Source: Scolanthus callimorphus (lineage: Eukaryota > Cnidaria > Anthozoa > Actiniaria > Edwardsiidae). From it: 64,000 bases of DNA. The notes under the pieces are model-generated. The model was not told the origin of the DNA. It did not search any database and was given only the letters and a program-made list of their open reading frames with translations. Shown here in pieces: positions 1 to 10,300 of the stretch (position 1 is the stretch's first letter; each line of letters begins with the position of its first letter). The stretch covers positions 26,021,355-26,085,354 of the forward strand of contig CM066921.1 in the NCBI GenBank assembly GCA_033964015.1. The letters run 5' to 3'. The position numbers and the translations under genes were made by a program.

Positions 1-406
1 GCAACTATTTATTCTAGGAACGTTCTTTAGCTTTGTTTACGAATCCCACTAGTTAGGGAGTGTAGTCTTTCTTCAAATTTCAAAGACAATCAACAAGCTG
101 CTTCGGTTTTGTTTTGAGGATAGTTCAGTACAACATGAATCTGCAAAATTTATTATTGTAACACTGAAAACATTTAGAATTGAAAGGTGTGAGTTCATTT
201 AAGGTGAATAAAAGATAGAGCCACGAAAATAGGTCAATTTGTTTGGTTAAAGGACCTTTGTATTAACTCTATTGTTGCCCCTCTCCCTTTGTTACTGAAT
301 CTATCGTCTCTAAATTTGGCAGCTTCTCGAGCACACCTCACAACTTTATCAAATTTTCATTCTGGATTTTATCTCAGTGCCATCTTAGCTTTCAATGCAT
401 TCTCCT
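1..406. other. Spacer without recognisable gene
   Basis: AT-rich DNA with no ORF of convincing composition and no splice-site-flanked exon that I could recognise. The last ten bases (397-406) are the left target-site duplication of the foldback element that follows. Confidence 0.5.
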
Positions 407-859
407 CCCCGGGGGGGGACTCCCATATTTTTTAGTCGGGGATGATCGTCGGAAATTTTCAGTTTCACCCCTAAAAGATACCAAACATGTCGGGCCATGG
501 CGTGGCTCAAAAAATTTATTACCCTAAAAGATACCCCTAAAAGATGGGGGTCTTACGTGCCAAGTAGGCGCGAAGAACACAGGTAACAGGTGAAAGATAC
601 CCATCAAGAAATTTCCGTGTTTGTTTCTAATTTATCGTCTTCTCATCGAATAATCTCTCTTTCCTACACGGTTTTTAGAAGCACCATCATGGGAAAAAAC
701 AAAACAGTTTCGGCCCTTAAAGATACCAATCTCCCTAAAATTTATTGAAGATCACGATCACCCCTAAAAGAGACCAAACCACCGTGATTTTACCCCCTAA
801 AAGATACAACGATCATCCCCGACCAAAAATATGGGAGTCCCCCCCCCCCCCCGGGGGGG
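407..859. mobile_element. Foldback MITE, ACCCCTAAAAGATACC family, copy 1
   Basis: The two ends are inverted copies. The left end reads GGGACTCCCATATTTTTT followed by a CGGGGATGATCGTCGG block, and the right end carries the same blocks reversed, ending in a C/G run. The interior repeats the word CCCCTAAAAGATACC in both orientations. The flanks share CATTCTCCT (398-406 and 860-868), a 9-bp target-site duplication, which fits a non-autonomous Mutator-like element. No coding capacity. A second full copy is at about 20931-21383, one interrupted by another MITE is at 36970-37620, and decayed pieces are at 53370-53590 and 63640-63725. Confidence 0.85.
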
Positions 860-1096
860 CATTCTCCTTATCAAACTTTATCAGCTTAGCTAATGTTATA
901 GCCTTGAAGTTGAACATTTGATGCCGTGGTAAAGGCATCAAATTCGTCCAGAAGGAAGGCTAACCCCCGGGCTGATCGGCTTAGTCAAAGCGAAACGCGG
1001 ATTTACTACTGTGCTTACAAGCTGAACAAATTAAGAGATGGAGACGGGGGGTAAATAAAATTAGGAATTTAGCCTGCTGAGAAAAGTATGTGATGG
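860..1096. other. Spacer between MITE and LINE
   Basis: No ORF, repeat or RNA gene recognised. It borders the trinucleotide tail of the LINE. Confidence 0.4.
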
Positions 1097-1248
1097 TAAT
1101 AATAATAATAATAATAATAAAGATCTTTATTAAGAATATTCATTCAAAGGGAACATACCCGCAGGCATACGTGTGGGCTTACAATTCCATAAATATTAAT
1201 TGAAAAAAGAAAAAACTACATCTAAATTTATACAATATGTACATAATG

Positions 1249-4200
1249 TTATATAAAATTGAAGAGGCACCTATTTACAAAACATCTCTTGAACCTCTCT
1301 GTTCTCACTCGAGGCAAGATGTAATTATGACCTTTCTTCCGCGTACTTCTGCATCTCTGCGGGGGGAGAAGTTCATTAAGGGGATGGATGCTGACCGCAG
1401 TTATTTTGTTCCAGAGAGTTCTGTCCCTTTTTGTTATTATATCAGCAATGGGAGTATACTCACTAGTGTAGCCATAACGTGTAGCCCGTTTGCAAAACCT
1501 ATCGATGCATGAAAGATATTTGTTATAATGGGCAGAGGCCCAAACCTCAATTGCATAGGTAAAAAGTGACATAATGAGGCTATTAAATAGTAGAGTGAGC
1601 TCTTGAAGGGAGTAGCCATAGTACTTACAGACTCTTAAGATATACAACCTGGAACTGGCTTTACTCAGCATGTTTTCAAACTGCGTGTCCCAGTTGCAAG
1701 GGTCTTCACTAACTGTAATGCCTAGCAGTCTTAACTCACTCTTCCTAGCTATGCCCTCTATGGATTCTGGGACAGGCTTTTTGGTCCTCCCTTTCACTAC
1801 CATTTCAAAAGTCTTTTTCATGTTCAACTTCATTAAGTTCATGTCTGCCCAGCGTTTGATGTTCACTACTTCCTCAAGTGATGAGTCAGCAAGACAGTTG
1901 GGACCAGATGTCACAGGCACACTAACTGTGATGTCATCGGCGTATTTAATTAGCTGAGTATTGGTGCTAACTGGTTTAATGTCATTGACCATGATAGAGA
2001 ACAGCAAGGGCCCAAGCACTGTTCCTTGTGGAACTCCTCTATTGATACTGAGAAAACTGGTAACCACTCCATCGACAACGACCCTTTGTTGACGATCACA
2101 CAGAAAGCTTATGATCCAGTTCTTAATATAAGGATTGATGTCATATGCTGCCAATTTGTCACACAAAATGTGATGAGAGACGGTGTCGAATGCCTTGCTG
2201 AAATCGAATGAGAAAGCTCTTACAAAATCTGCATCCTTGTCCAGCTTCTCAAGCCAAAAGTGTTGGCACTTAATAAGAGCCATGGTGGTATTGTGACCCT
2301 CCTTATAGGCGAATTGGTCTGGGCCAATTGCTGACTTGAGAGTGGAGGATAGTTCGTTTTTGCAGACAAGGCGTTCAAAAATCCTCATAATAATATTGGT
2401 TAATGAAATTGGCCGTAGCTGGTTACGTTCGGTCAATGGAGATTCCTTGGGGACGGGCGCAACATTCGCTAATTTCCACACTAATGGAACAGCTTGGTGC
2501 TTTAGCGAACAGTTGAAGATCTTGGTAATGATAGGTGCAAGATGGTGAGAAAAGTCACGCCAGAGCCAGTAGGGAAATTCGTCAGGCCCTGATGCAGTTC
2601 TTTTCTGGTGAGATAAAATTCTCCCTACGTCAGTTTCACTCACGGTTGGAATGCATGTGCCTTCCGGAATTTCCATGCGCACAGGAGCTACATAAGCCTC
2701 ATCTGTGTTAATTGCCTGGAAGTAGGCATTGATGTCATCTGGAAGAATCACTGAGCTTATAGGGGTCCCCTGCGTTTTTCGTCCAGTGATCCTGTTGGCA
2801 GTATCCCACCACCCTTTTGAAGCCCGGTTATGTTTTGCACGTTCATTGTTTACAGCCTCCACCTGGTTTCTCCGAATAAGTGCGTTTATCTTCTCCTGGT
2901 ACCTGAAGATCTCAGCTTGGTTACCATGACGACGCACTATTTTGTTTCTGGTATTACAGAGATGCTTAACAAGGGGGGACATGTAGGGTGGGTCTCTAGA
3001 TGACACTCTGACTTTGATGAGCGGAAAACATTCATTGAACATTGACCATAGGCTCTCATTCAGCAACTTCACGCTGTCTTCTGGGTTGTCCAAGTTGTTA
3101 ATAGAACACCAGTCAAAAGCACTTAGTCTAGCCTCCAAAGCTAGTTTGCGATGGTCCCTTGTGTCACGGAAACTTACATATTTCCGCTGAGGCTTCGTAG
3201 GGATAGAGGGTGGAACAGTGACAACTAAGTGATCAGACCTCACCAAGCCTTTATGCACCTTACCCGGTTTCCAAAGAAGTGGGTGATTGGTGAGAAATAC
3301 ATCAAGTATTTTATCACGCCTGGTCGGGACTTTAACCATTTGATGTAGACCATGTTGTTGCATGAGGTCTTTTATTCTCAATTGGTTAATGTCACCCGCA
3401 ATTACGATTTTAGCATCTGGGTCATCGACCAAGATCACATCACAAGTGTCCGATAGTAAATCCAGTAAATCCCTAGGGTCGTAGATAGGATCAGGTGGGT
3501 GATAAACACTGGCCACGTAGTATTCAGAGTTTGGAGTTGTTATTTTGCACCAGATGGTTTCAGATTCGAAATCCTCTTGAATATTGATTACTTTAATTTT
3601 CCAATCATTCCTGCAAATAACGGCCACCCCACCTCCAGCACGAAGTCCAGGCCGGTCTTTTCTTATTATCACGTAGCCATCGGGGCAAATCAAGTGTGAC
3701 AGAATTTTCTTGTTTAGCCAAGACTCCGAAACAAAGCAAATATCGATGTTATTACTGCTCAGTTCAGCATACAATGCCGGGGCTGCATCGGCTTTAGCCA
3801 GAGAACGAGCATTGAGAACCATACACTTCGGGATCACCTTAGGAGCGGACGCAGACTTCTCAATTTTCACTGCAACGAGCGAACGAGTTCGATTACGTTT
3901 CATTGTGTGACACTTGCGTGACTCGCAACGACGCGAAACAACAGTAGGAATCTTGAAGAGCAAATTACGTTTCTCCTTGACCTTTTTGCCGGCTCTGCAT
4001 CCTCTATAAGTCGTACGCCTAGGCCGAGAGTGAACCGTTGGACGGACTTGCGTTGTAGCAGTTCCAGGTGGACGCAGAGAGTGGCATTGATCGATTGAAT
4101 GGAGCAGAGGACGAGTCAAGCCAATGGTGGAATTTGCATAATCGCGATAACGTGATGAATCAACTTCGTACACTAGTGAACTTTCAGAGGCCGGTCTATG

Positions 4201-4524
4201 GCCACGAGATACAGTCCCTTGATAAAATGAAGAGTACGAAGAAGTGTTATCAGGACCAGGGTTGGTTTCGACGTCCATAGCCACAGTTAAATCCACAGCG
4301 AAGGGGCGAAGGAGACAAACATGCCCACGCTTGGTCCAGACACTGACTGGGCGAGATGATTTGTTCGAGTTTTGTATCTTCCGCGGTAATCCATCCCTAA
4401 AATTTACCCTACAGCATGCAGAGTAACCTCTCAGGTTGTAAAAATGAGGGGTATTAGCAGGTGTACGCAAAACCCCAGCGAGAAAGGCAATAAAAATTGC
4501 CGCAGTTCCTAAAGTGGCAGCCAT
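1249..4524 (-). CDS. LINE ORF: 2A leader + AP endonuclease + reverse transcriptase
   Basis: 1091 codons without a stop. Residues 1-90 begin with a hydrophobic segment (about 5-18) and end with DVETNPGP (84-91), a canonical 2A-type StopGo motif that would release an N-terminal leader. About 233-435 is an exonuclease/endonuclease/phosphatase fold (KCMVLNARSL, VSESWL, AGDIN, and SDH as the C-terminal catalytic motif). About 640-900 is reverse transcriptase with FDFSKAFDTV, GVPQGTVLGPLLF and the YADD active site (near 860). The C-terminal part has the short Cys/Trp-containing tail typical of the CR1/Jockey side of LINEs. Endonuclease and polymerase motifs look intact, so activity is possible. There is no gag-like ORF1 in frame. 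Clade assignment within CR1/L2/Rex is uncertain. Confidence 0.9.
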   Translation of the reverse strand: MAATLGTAAIFIAFLAGVLRTPANTPHFYNLRGYSACCRVNFRDGLPRKIQNSNKSSRPVSVWTKRGHVCLLRPFAVDLTVAMDVETNPGPDNTSSYSSFYQGTVSRGHRPASESSLVYEVDSSRYRDYANSTIGLTRPLLHSIDQCHSLRPPGTATTQVRPTVHSRPRRTTYRGCRAGKKVKEKRNLLFKIPTVVSRRCESRKCHTMKRNRTRSLVAVKIEKSASAPKVIPKCMVLNARSLAKADAAPALYAELSSNNIDICFVSESWLNKKILSHLICPDGYVIIRKDRPGLRAGGGVAVICRNDWKIKVINIQEDFESETIWCKITTPNSEYYVASVYHPPDPIYDPRDLLDLLSDTCDVILVDDPDAKIVIAGDINQLRIKDLMQQHGLHQMVKVPTRRDKILDVFLTNHPLLWKPGKVHKGLVRSDHLVVTVPPSIPTKPQRKYVSFRDTRDHRKLALEARLSAFDWCSINNLDNPEDSVKLLNESLWSMFNECFPLIKVRVSSRDPPYMSPLVKHLCNTRNKIVRRHGNQAEIFRYQEKINALIRRNQVEAVNNERAKHNRASKGWWDTANRITGRKTQGTPISSVILPDDINAYFQAINTDEAYVAPVRMEIPEGTCIPTVSETDVGRILSHQKRTASGPDEFPYWLWRDFSHHLAPIITKIFNCSLKHQAVPLVWKLANVAPVPKESPLTERNQLRPISLTNIIMRIFERLVCKNELSSTLKSAIGPDQFAYKEGHNTTMALIKCQHFWLEKLDKDADFVRAFSFDFSKAFDTVSHHILCDKLAAYDINPYIKNWIISFLCDRQQRVVVDGVVTSFLSINRGVPQGTVLGPLLFSIMVNDIKPVSTNTQLIKYADDITVSVPVTSGPNCLADSSLEEVVNIKRWADMNLMKLNMKKTFEMVVKGRTKKPVPESIEGIARKSELRLLGITVSEDPCNWDTQFENMLSKASSRLYILRVCKYYGYSLQELTLLFNSLIMSLFTYAIEVWASAHYNKYLSCIDRFCKRATRYGYTSEYTPIADIITKRDRTLWNKITAVSIHPLNELLPPQRCRSTRKKGHNYILPRVRTERFKRCFVNRCLFNFI
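4252..4275 (-). other. 2A-like ribosome-skipping motif
   Basis: Encodes D-V-E-T-N-P-G-P within the LINE ORF, residues 84-91. Family knowledge: D-x-E-x-N-P-G-P makes the ribosome skip the Gly-Pro bond, and 2A motifs are known at the N-termini of some APE-type LINEs. What precedes it (a hydrophobic start, then a basic stretch) resembles the signal-like leaders reported for such elements. Confidence 0.85.
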
Positions 4525-4525
4525 G

Positions 4526-4792
4526 CTAGGCGCTAATTACATTTCGAGCCTTCTTCGACGCGCTTGGTTGGACATTGAATTCTAACGTGGCATCTACGGA
4601 CTCTACGCTCTTTGGGTCGGTGAATGCTCTTTTGAAAAACGTAGCAAACTTAATGGAAACTATTGCACTAAGAGACTGAATAATCAGACGAAGTAATAAT
4701 CTAAAAGGCTCTCGTCGGTTTGGGAACTTAAACTTAAAAAAAGGGAAGAAAAGAAGAAGAAAATATCGTCGTGTCCTTTCACTAAATATCAA
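4526..4792 (-). CDS. Short ORF directly upstream of the LINE ORF
   Basis: 88 codons, rich in basic and hydrophobic residues, with no domain I recognise. Its TAG stop is one base from the ATG of the main LINE ORF (TAGCATG), so reinitiation after termination is conceivable. It could be a remnant of ORF1, a leader ORF, or chance; coding is not established. Confidence 0.25.
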   Translation of the reverse strand: MIFSERTRRYFLLLFFPFFKFKFPNRREPFRLLLRLIIQSLSAIVSIKFATFFKRAFTDPKSVESVDATLEFNVQPSASKKARNVISA

Positions 4793-5158
4793 GATACCGT
4801 TTATAACTGAGATTTTTATAAGAGTTTAAAAGTTTGTTTTGTTGGTCTATTGTGTTGTACTTCTTGATCTGTTTATACAAGCCGCAACTGTCTTTTCAAT
4901 TAACACCTAATCAGTGTACAGAACAAAAGCTCTGATGAGTGTTATGTGCAGAACTAACAAAAGTATCCACCCAAAGGAATCATCACATGATATGAATTAG
5001 TTGGCAACAACATGGAAACACCGTTAGCCGATTTTGTCTATTGCCAAAAATGACCAGGAATAGGACATTTGCACTAACTGGGTCACGTGACACTATGTAC
5101 CTCTTAAGCGAGTTTTGCCAAAGTCAATTCCAGAAATACAAAGAACCAATTGATATTA
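4793..5158. other. Spacer between LINE and nested DNA elements
   Basis: No gene recognised. The TTA at 5156-5158 is the left target-site copy of the next element. Confidence 0.4.
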
Positions 5159-7079
5159 GGGGTGGGCCATTAGAAGTTGGGGGGGGGGGGGGGGGGGGGG
5201 GGTGGCAATTCCCAAAAAATAATTCGCGCAAGGCCAATCGATCCTTCCAAAAAAAAATCTTGCAGAGATTCAAGCTAGGAAATAAAAATCCTACAGACAC
5301 ATGGCTTGGGTTCTCATTAAAAAGATGTCTTAACCCTATCCAGACTGGGCTTTTTTTGACCATCTGTGACTGGGGGGGGGGCTAATTCGGCCCCCCCTCT
5401 ATATCTCTGGAACCACTAGGGCTACGATCATCAAACTTTCACACAGTGACCATGAACCTTAGACAAATCACCACACCCATTTTTGTCACGTGGGAGCAAA
5501 ATGTGACGTCGCAATGACGTCATTCTCAATGTTTTATCAATTTTTAAGTAATTTTAATTAACTTCCAAAAACTTGGTAGATAATACTCTAAAAGCCAACT
5601 AATTAACATCAAGATAATGTAAATGTAATAATTTGTGACATTAACACATAACTTTTAACAAACTTGCGTCATAATGACGACTTTTGAAAATATTGTCCGC
5701 CATCTTGGATCCGCCATCTTGGATTTCATTTAATTTCCATTTGACTCTTCAGATAAATACTCAATGAGAAAAAAATGGTCAAAATGTACAAAATACTCAT
5801 CAACGAAGTGTTTGAAATTCAAAAAGTTGAATTAAAAGGATATTTGTGAATCCCAGAGCTAGTTTTAGACCATATGTTAAAATGAACAAAATCCCCCCTA
5901 CCCCTCCCCCAAAGATTTTGTGTCAAAAATTAATTAGCCTGTACATAAATTACTAATGAGTACAAGCTCCGATAGTCATAAATTGGGCAACGTGTCCAAC
6001 ATTAAGCTTGAAATATGAAAAATTCACGTTTTTTCGAGTTTTGCAAAACATGCATGTAAAAGTGGTTGCCATGGAAACTGGGCCGTTGACTCTGACATGT
6101 CAATGACACCAAAATGTCCCCAGATAAATTTTAGGAAAAGTCACGAAGTTTCACCATCATAGCTGCAGTGGTTTTAGAGTAATCAGGATTTTACTGGAGG
6201 GGGGGCTCGAAAAGCCCCCCCCCCCCCCCCCAGTCTGAATAGGGTTAAGTAGTTATTCCAGCAACTTCTCTTTTGCATTTTTCTACTTCACTTAATAAAA
6301 ATTTCGGCGCGCTTCGCGCGCATTTAAAATACCATCAAATATATAGTCGGTGCACGCACCGAAGACACCCTCGCGCCGTTTACAAGAACAAGTGTATCTT
6401 GCCGAGGAAAAACAAACTTTCCCAAAGCCCTGTAGTGATAGGCCTGGCAGGCAGTCACTATGTTCGAAAGAATCACACTTACAGGGTAAGCGTGAGTTCG
6501 ACGTTACAAGTATAGAAATTCGTCATGTGGACCGCTTCACACAAATGAATAATAATAATTTCGTAATTTGCGGCATCAATAATAAAACCTACAGGCATTG
6601 TTTACTATACACAAAAAACGGAACGTTCGTCTGCCCTTTCTCTGAGGCTTGATGAAATGCGTTTATAAAAATTCGACCGCGCTTCGCGCGCAACGGAAGA
6701 AAAAGACGTCTACCATGTCAAATAGGGGCCGGGGGATGGCGAAAACGTTTAACAGCTTCATTCTTTTTTAACGGCAAACCAATAAAAATATAACAAAGAA
6801 AATTTGCTGTATCTATACATACAGCAACAATATTTTCTTAAACCATTTCTGAACCAATATAGTATATAGTATAAGACAATTTCGTTGATTTGTTGATGCG
6901 GATTTGGACGGGAACGGAACGCCACGGGAACAGGTAGTGCTCGATGCGCAAGATACCCCTCGTGGGTTTATCCTTTTCCACCTTTTCGAAAAAAAATTCG
7001 TACATGGCCTTCGAGTCCGAAAAAACATTCCTGCACAACCTGATCCCCGAAAAAAAAGTTCATACGCAAAAATATTGCC

Positions 7080-7114
<35 letters not shown>

Positions 7115-7131
7115 TTCTAATGGTCCACCCC
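5159..7131. mobile_element. DNA transposon remnant with G-tract termini, PIF/Harbinger-like TSD
   Basis: The left end GGGGTGGGCCATTAGAAGTT is mirrored at the right end (7112-7131), and both are followed inward by long G/C runs and a GGTGGCAAT block. TTA flanks each side (5156-5158, 7132-7134), a 3-bp TWA duplication as in PIF/Harbinger. It is interrupted by a second element at 5334-6244. The remaining interior (6245-7080) has the palindrome CGCGCTTCGCGCGC twice (near 6307 and 6673) and no transposase that I recognise. Confidence 0.75.
5334..6244. mobile_element. Nested non-autonomous element with TTAA duplication
   Basis: Begins CCCTATCCAGACTGGG and ends with the inverted CCCAGTCTGAATAGGG. 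It is flanked by TTAA on both sides (5330-5333, 6245-6248), the target used by piggyBac and Kolobok elements. Short G/C homopolymers lie next to both ends. No ORF of note. It was inserted into the larger element at 5159-7131, so it is the younger of the two. Confidence 0.8.
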
Positions 7132-7286
7132 TTAGTCAGAAACACTTTAACCCGGAGCAAATGGCAGCGAGTTGAATTTTCAAGATTTTATTCAGAGTGT
7201 ATGGGATTTGGGTCAGTTAGTGCAAGTGCGACATCAAGTATGGTGAAAAAAAGACAGGTATCTCAAATACAACGAGTCCATTTCGA

Positions 7287-7292
7287 TTTATT
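7287..7292 (-). promoter_or_regulatory. Poly(A) signal of the SLC22-like gene
   Basis: AATAAA on the minus strand, 12 bases past the stop codon at 7304. It is the first canonical signal after the terminal exon. Confidence 0.5.
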
Positions 7293-7303
7293 TACTATTG
7301 GAC

Positions 7304-10300
7304 CTAATGGTCATCGTCAGGCTTGCTCTCCATCAAGACAGCCTCGACTTCCTGAGCCTCTATTTCTTCAGTGTGACGCAGCGGTTTACCACAGCAAGGT
7401 ATGCGATAGTCATCTTTGGCGGCTTCCGCCTCCTCGATTGTTTGATACATTTTGCTATACAAAGTCTCGGGAATCCAGTATGTCAGCACAGCGGCCAGCA
7501 ATGCAACCACGCCAAATATCACAACCGGGAAAGCCAATGAGAGACCTGGGAGCTGTGCCTGAAAAATGAAAAAATATAAAAAAATCAGAAAGTCAACCGA
7601 ACAACCGGCAATTCAGTTGTATACCGAACTAAACTATTCAAAGTGTAAGAATCTGCGATTTCTACTTGATGGCTAGTTTCATAAAATATTTCTATATTGA
7701 GACTAATATGCATGCATATCAAAGATTCCCTGAACAAATTAAACCGTCGTTTTTGAAACGATCACGGCCAAAACCAAATTCTGAAGTATTTACCTTGTAG
7801 TATTTGAAAGTGACGGTAGATCGACTTGCCAGACAATCACTGAATTTTTCGATGCATACTCCATGTTGGATCTAGCTTAGCAGCCAAGCCAAATCTATTT
7901 TTGAGCTACCACAGGGAACCCGCGCGTCTCGCCCCAGTCCCCTTATAGGCATTTTGCAAAAACGACGGCTTATTGATATGCATATCAAGAAAACTGTGTC
8001 GCTTTTCGAGTGATTATGTGAGCTTCCTGTGGTTTCTTGAGTCTCTTGTTTCCAAGCTCTCGACCGTGAAAAAATGGTGAATGTCTGTTAGTTCTTGTAG
8101 ATTCATATCAATCATTGCTGAATGCATTTGGGAGGACTGGGTCCGAGTTGCGCGCGGGCTAACTGTAGGGTTTCTAGCGTGGTTGCCAAGTCAACATTAA
8201 CGGTGGACAGATCGAGAACTCGAGTCTCTATGATTCCTGCAAGTTTTCGTTCAAAATTTCACCGTTTTCTTGCTACTTTTGCCGATATTCTTATCAAAAG
8301 AGCATCTTTTGTCACTTCATTATATAAGGTAAATGATTCCAATACATGCCTGCCAACTCTCCAGGTTTCACCGGGAGTCTCCAGGTTTTTGAAGAAATCT
8401 CCCGGTCTCCAGGTTAAAGCATCAAATCTCCCGGTTTTTCAACATTATTCTGATTCATAGTTAGACACACAAAAGGCAACCGAAGTCCGCGCCATCGGCG
8501 AAAATTCGGAGAGAGTTCGGACGTTTTCGGAAGGGATTCGGAAAGGTTTCAGGAAAGACTCGGGAAAACGAGATGGTTCCGACAAATTCTCCAGGTTTCA
8601 GAACTTCTGGGGTTGACAGGTATGCAAAATGATTTTCAAACTCACTTATATGTTTCTCGTATATCATTACTTTTACCGTCACTTACCATCATGGCGATGT
8701 AAGGTGAGATAACCGCTCCCACGCGTGCGCATCCTGACCCTGTACCAAGGCCAGTGTTCCTATGAAGAACGTCACACCATCTTGATTAACATACAACCTT
8801 TTCCGTGACTTGGTATTTCTAATAGAGCAGATTTCAGATGACCGTCGTGAAATTAATCGCAATTGTGTAATCACTAGCAAATCAGGTACAAGAGTAATTA
8901 CAACTTGCTGTTGAATGGTTTCCACCCCCAGCCAATCAAGAGCCGAACCAGGATTTCTTAGTAGTCGCACACAATTGCTCTCGAATTTAATTGTCATCTT
9001 TGCCATCTAAATTGGTGTACATGATTTCCAGTTGGATTTGTAATACTTGCCCTTAGTTAAATAGGTTTTCGTTTAGACATCTTCATACCTGCCAACACTG
9101 AAAACTCCAAAACCGGGAGATTTTGTCTCAACCCGGGAGATTTTGTCACAAATACAACAACTGTATGAGAAAATCGCTAGAAATTTACCCGGGAGATATA
9201 CAGTAAATATATGGAAAGTTTCATTTTTTTTTTCCCGGGAGACGGAGGGTTAAAACCGGGAGTCTCCCGCGTAAACCGGGAGAGTTGGCATGTATGCATC
9301 TTTAACAATTCTAGCCTTTCTTTGTTTTCAGAGGCAGTTTTTGAAAATCTTAAAACACAGAGTTCAAAGGTCACATTCCATGTTGCCATGGAGACAACAC
9401 TCAAATCTAGCTAGTCTCATGGTGCCCCGTAACATGAGTGAAGTTTAGTAATGAAATTGTGAAATGTACTCAAGATAGACCACCCCTAAGGTTTTGGGCC
9501 TCCACTTTGAGAGCCATGCCTTACAGGAACTGAGTATTCGAAAGAATAGTCCGGTTTCGAATTCTCTACACTACCGCTGAATGGGCATCGACGACGCATA
9601 AATACAGTGGGAGTCTCAATTGAGGTTGAAAAAAGTTGTGAATACCAGCGAGAAACTAATGAAGTTTGAATTGAGACAAAAGACAAACTTGATGAACATT
9701 TTCCGACTTGCCGGTATTCACAACTTTTTCGGTTTCAAATTGAGGCTCCTGCCGTATTTATGCAGCGCCGTTGATGCGTATTCAGCGGTAGTAGAGTAGA
9801 GAATTCGAAAATGGACTATTCCACCAAAATCGCGTCAGCGATTTAAAAGGCCTGCTAATCTCCAATTGTTGCTTCAATAAAAAATGTTACAAATCAGTGT
9901 CAATATAGTTTTACCTTAGGACTGTAGGGAAAATCTCCGCCGTGATGAGATACACGCTACTCCACGTGTTGCTGATGACGTAACTGATAACAGCCAATCC
10001 CGTGGTGACTAGTGGATAATCTGTCAATCAAACATACCGTAGTCACGTGAGCAGAGTGGGAACGATTCTCGAACCCAGAGCTCCACGACCCGTCACCTCA
10101 CGGAAGGTTCTAGTGACTGCCACTGACGCATGCGCGATACAGAGCCGTTGAGAGAAAGAGCTTTCTGCGCATGCCCAAACTTTCAAAATCAGCCAATCAG
10201 CAAAGGCCTTCAAAATGGATGTCCCCAGACAACTATAGGTGACGGAGACTCCTGTTGATGGGTTCCCTGTGCTTCGGACGCCGACCAATAGGTGATGGAG

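Larger units (their letters stand above)
1097..4792 (-). mobile_element. Non-LTR retrotransposon (CR1/L2-like LINE), near full length
   Basis: On the minus strand the element ends in a (TTA)n microsatellite (1097-1120 on the plus strand), the usual 3' tail of CR1/L2-type LINEs instead of poly(A). It holds one long intact ORF (1249-4524) with endonuclease and reverse transcriptase domains. The 5' boundary is uncertain; I place it at the end of a short upstream ORF (4792). No clear target-site duplication was found, as is common for this group. The absence of stops over 1091 codons suggests a recent insertion. Confidence 0.8.

Noticed and set aside
6904..7569. 221-codon plus-strand ORF with a poly-Pro stretch
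   Set aside because: The poly-Pro is a C homopolymer of a transposon end, and the rest is antisense to the terminal exon of the transporter.
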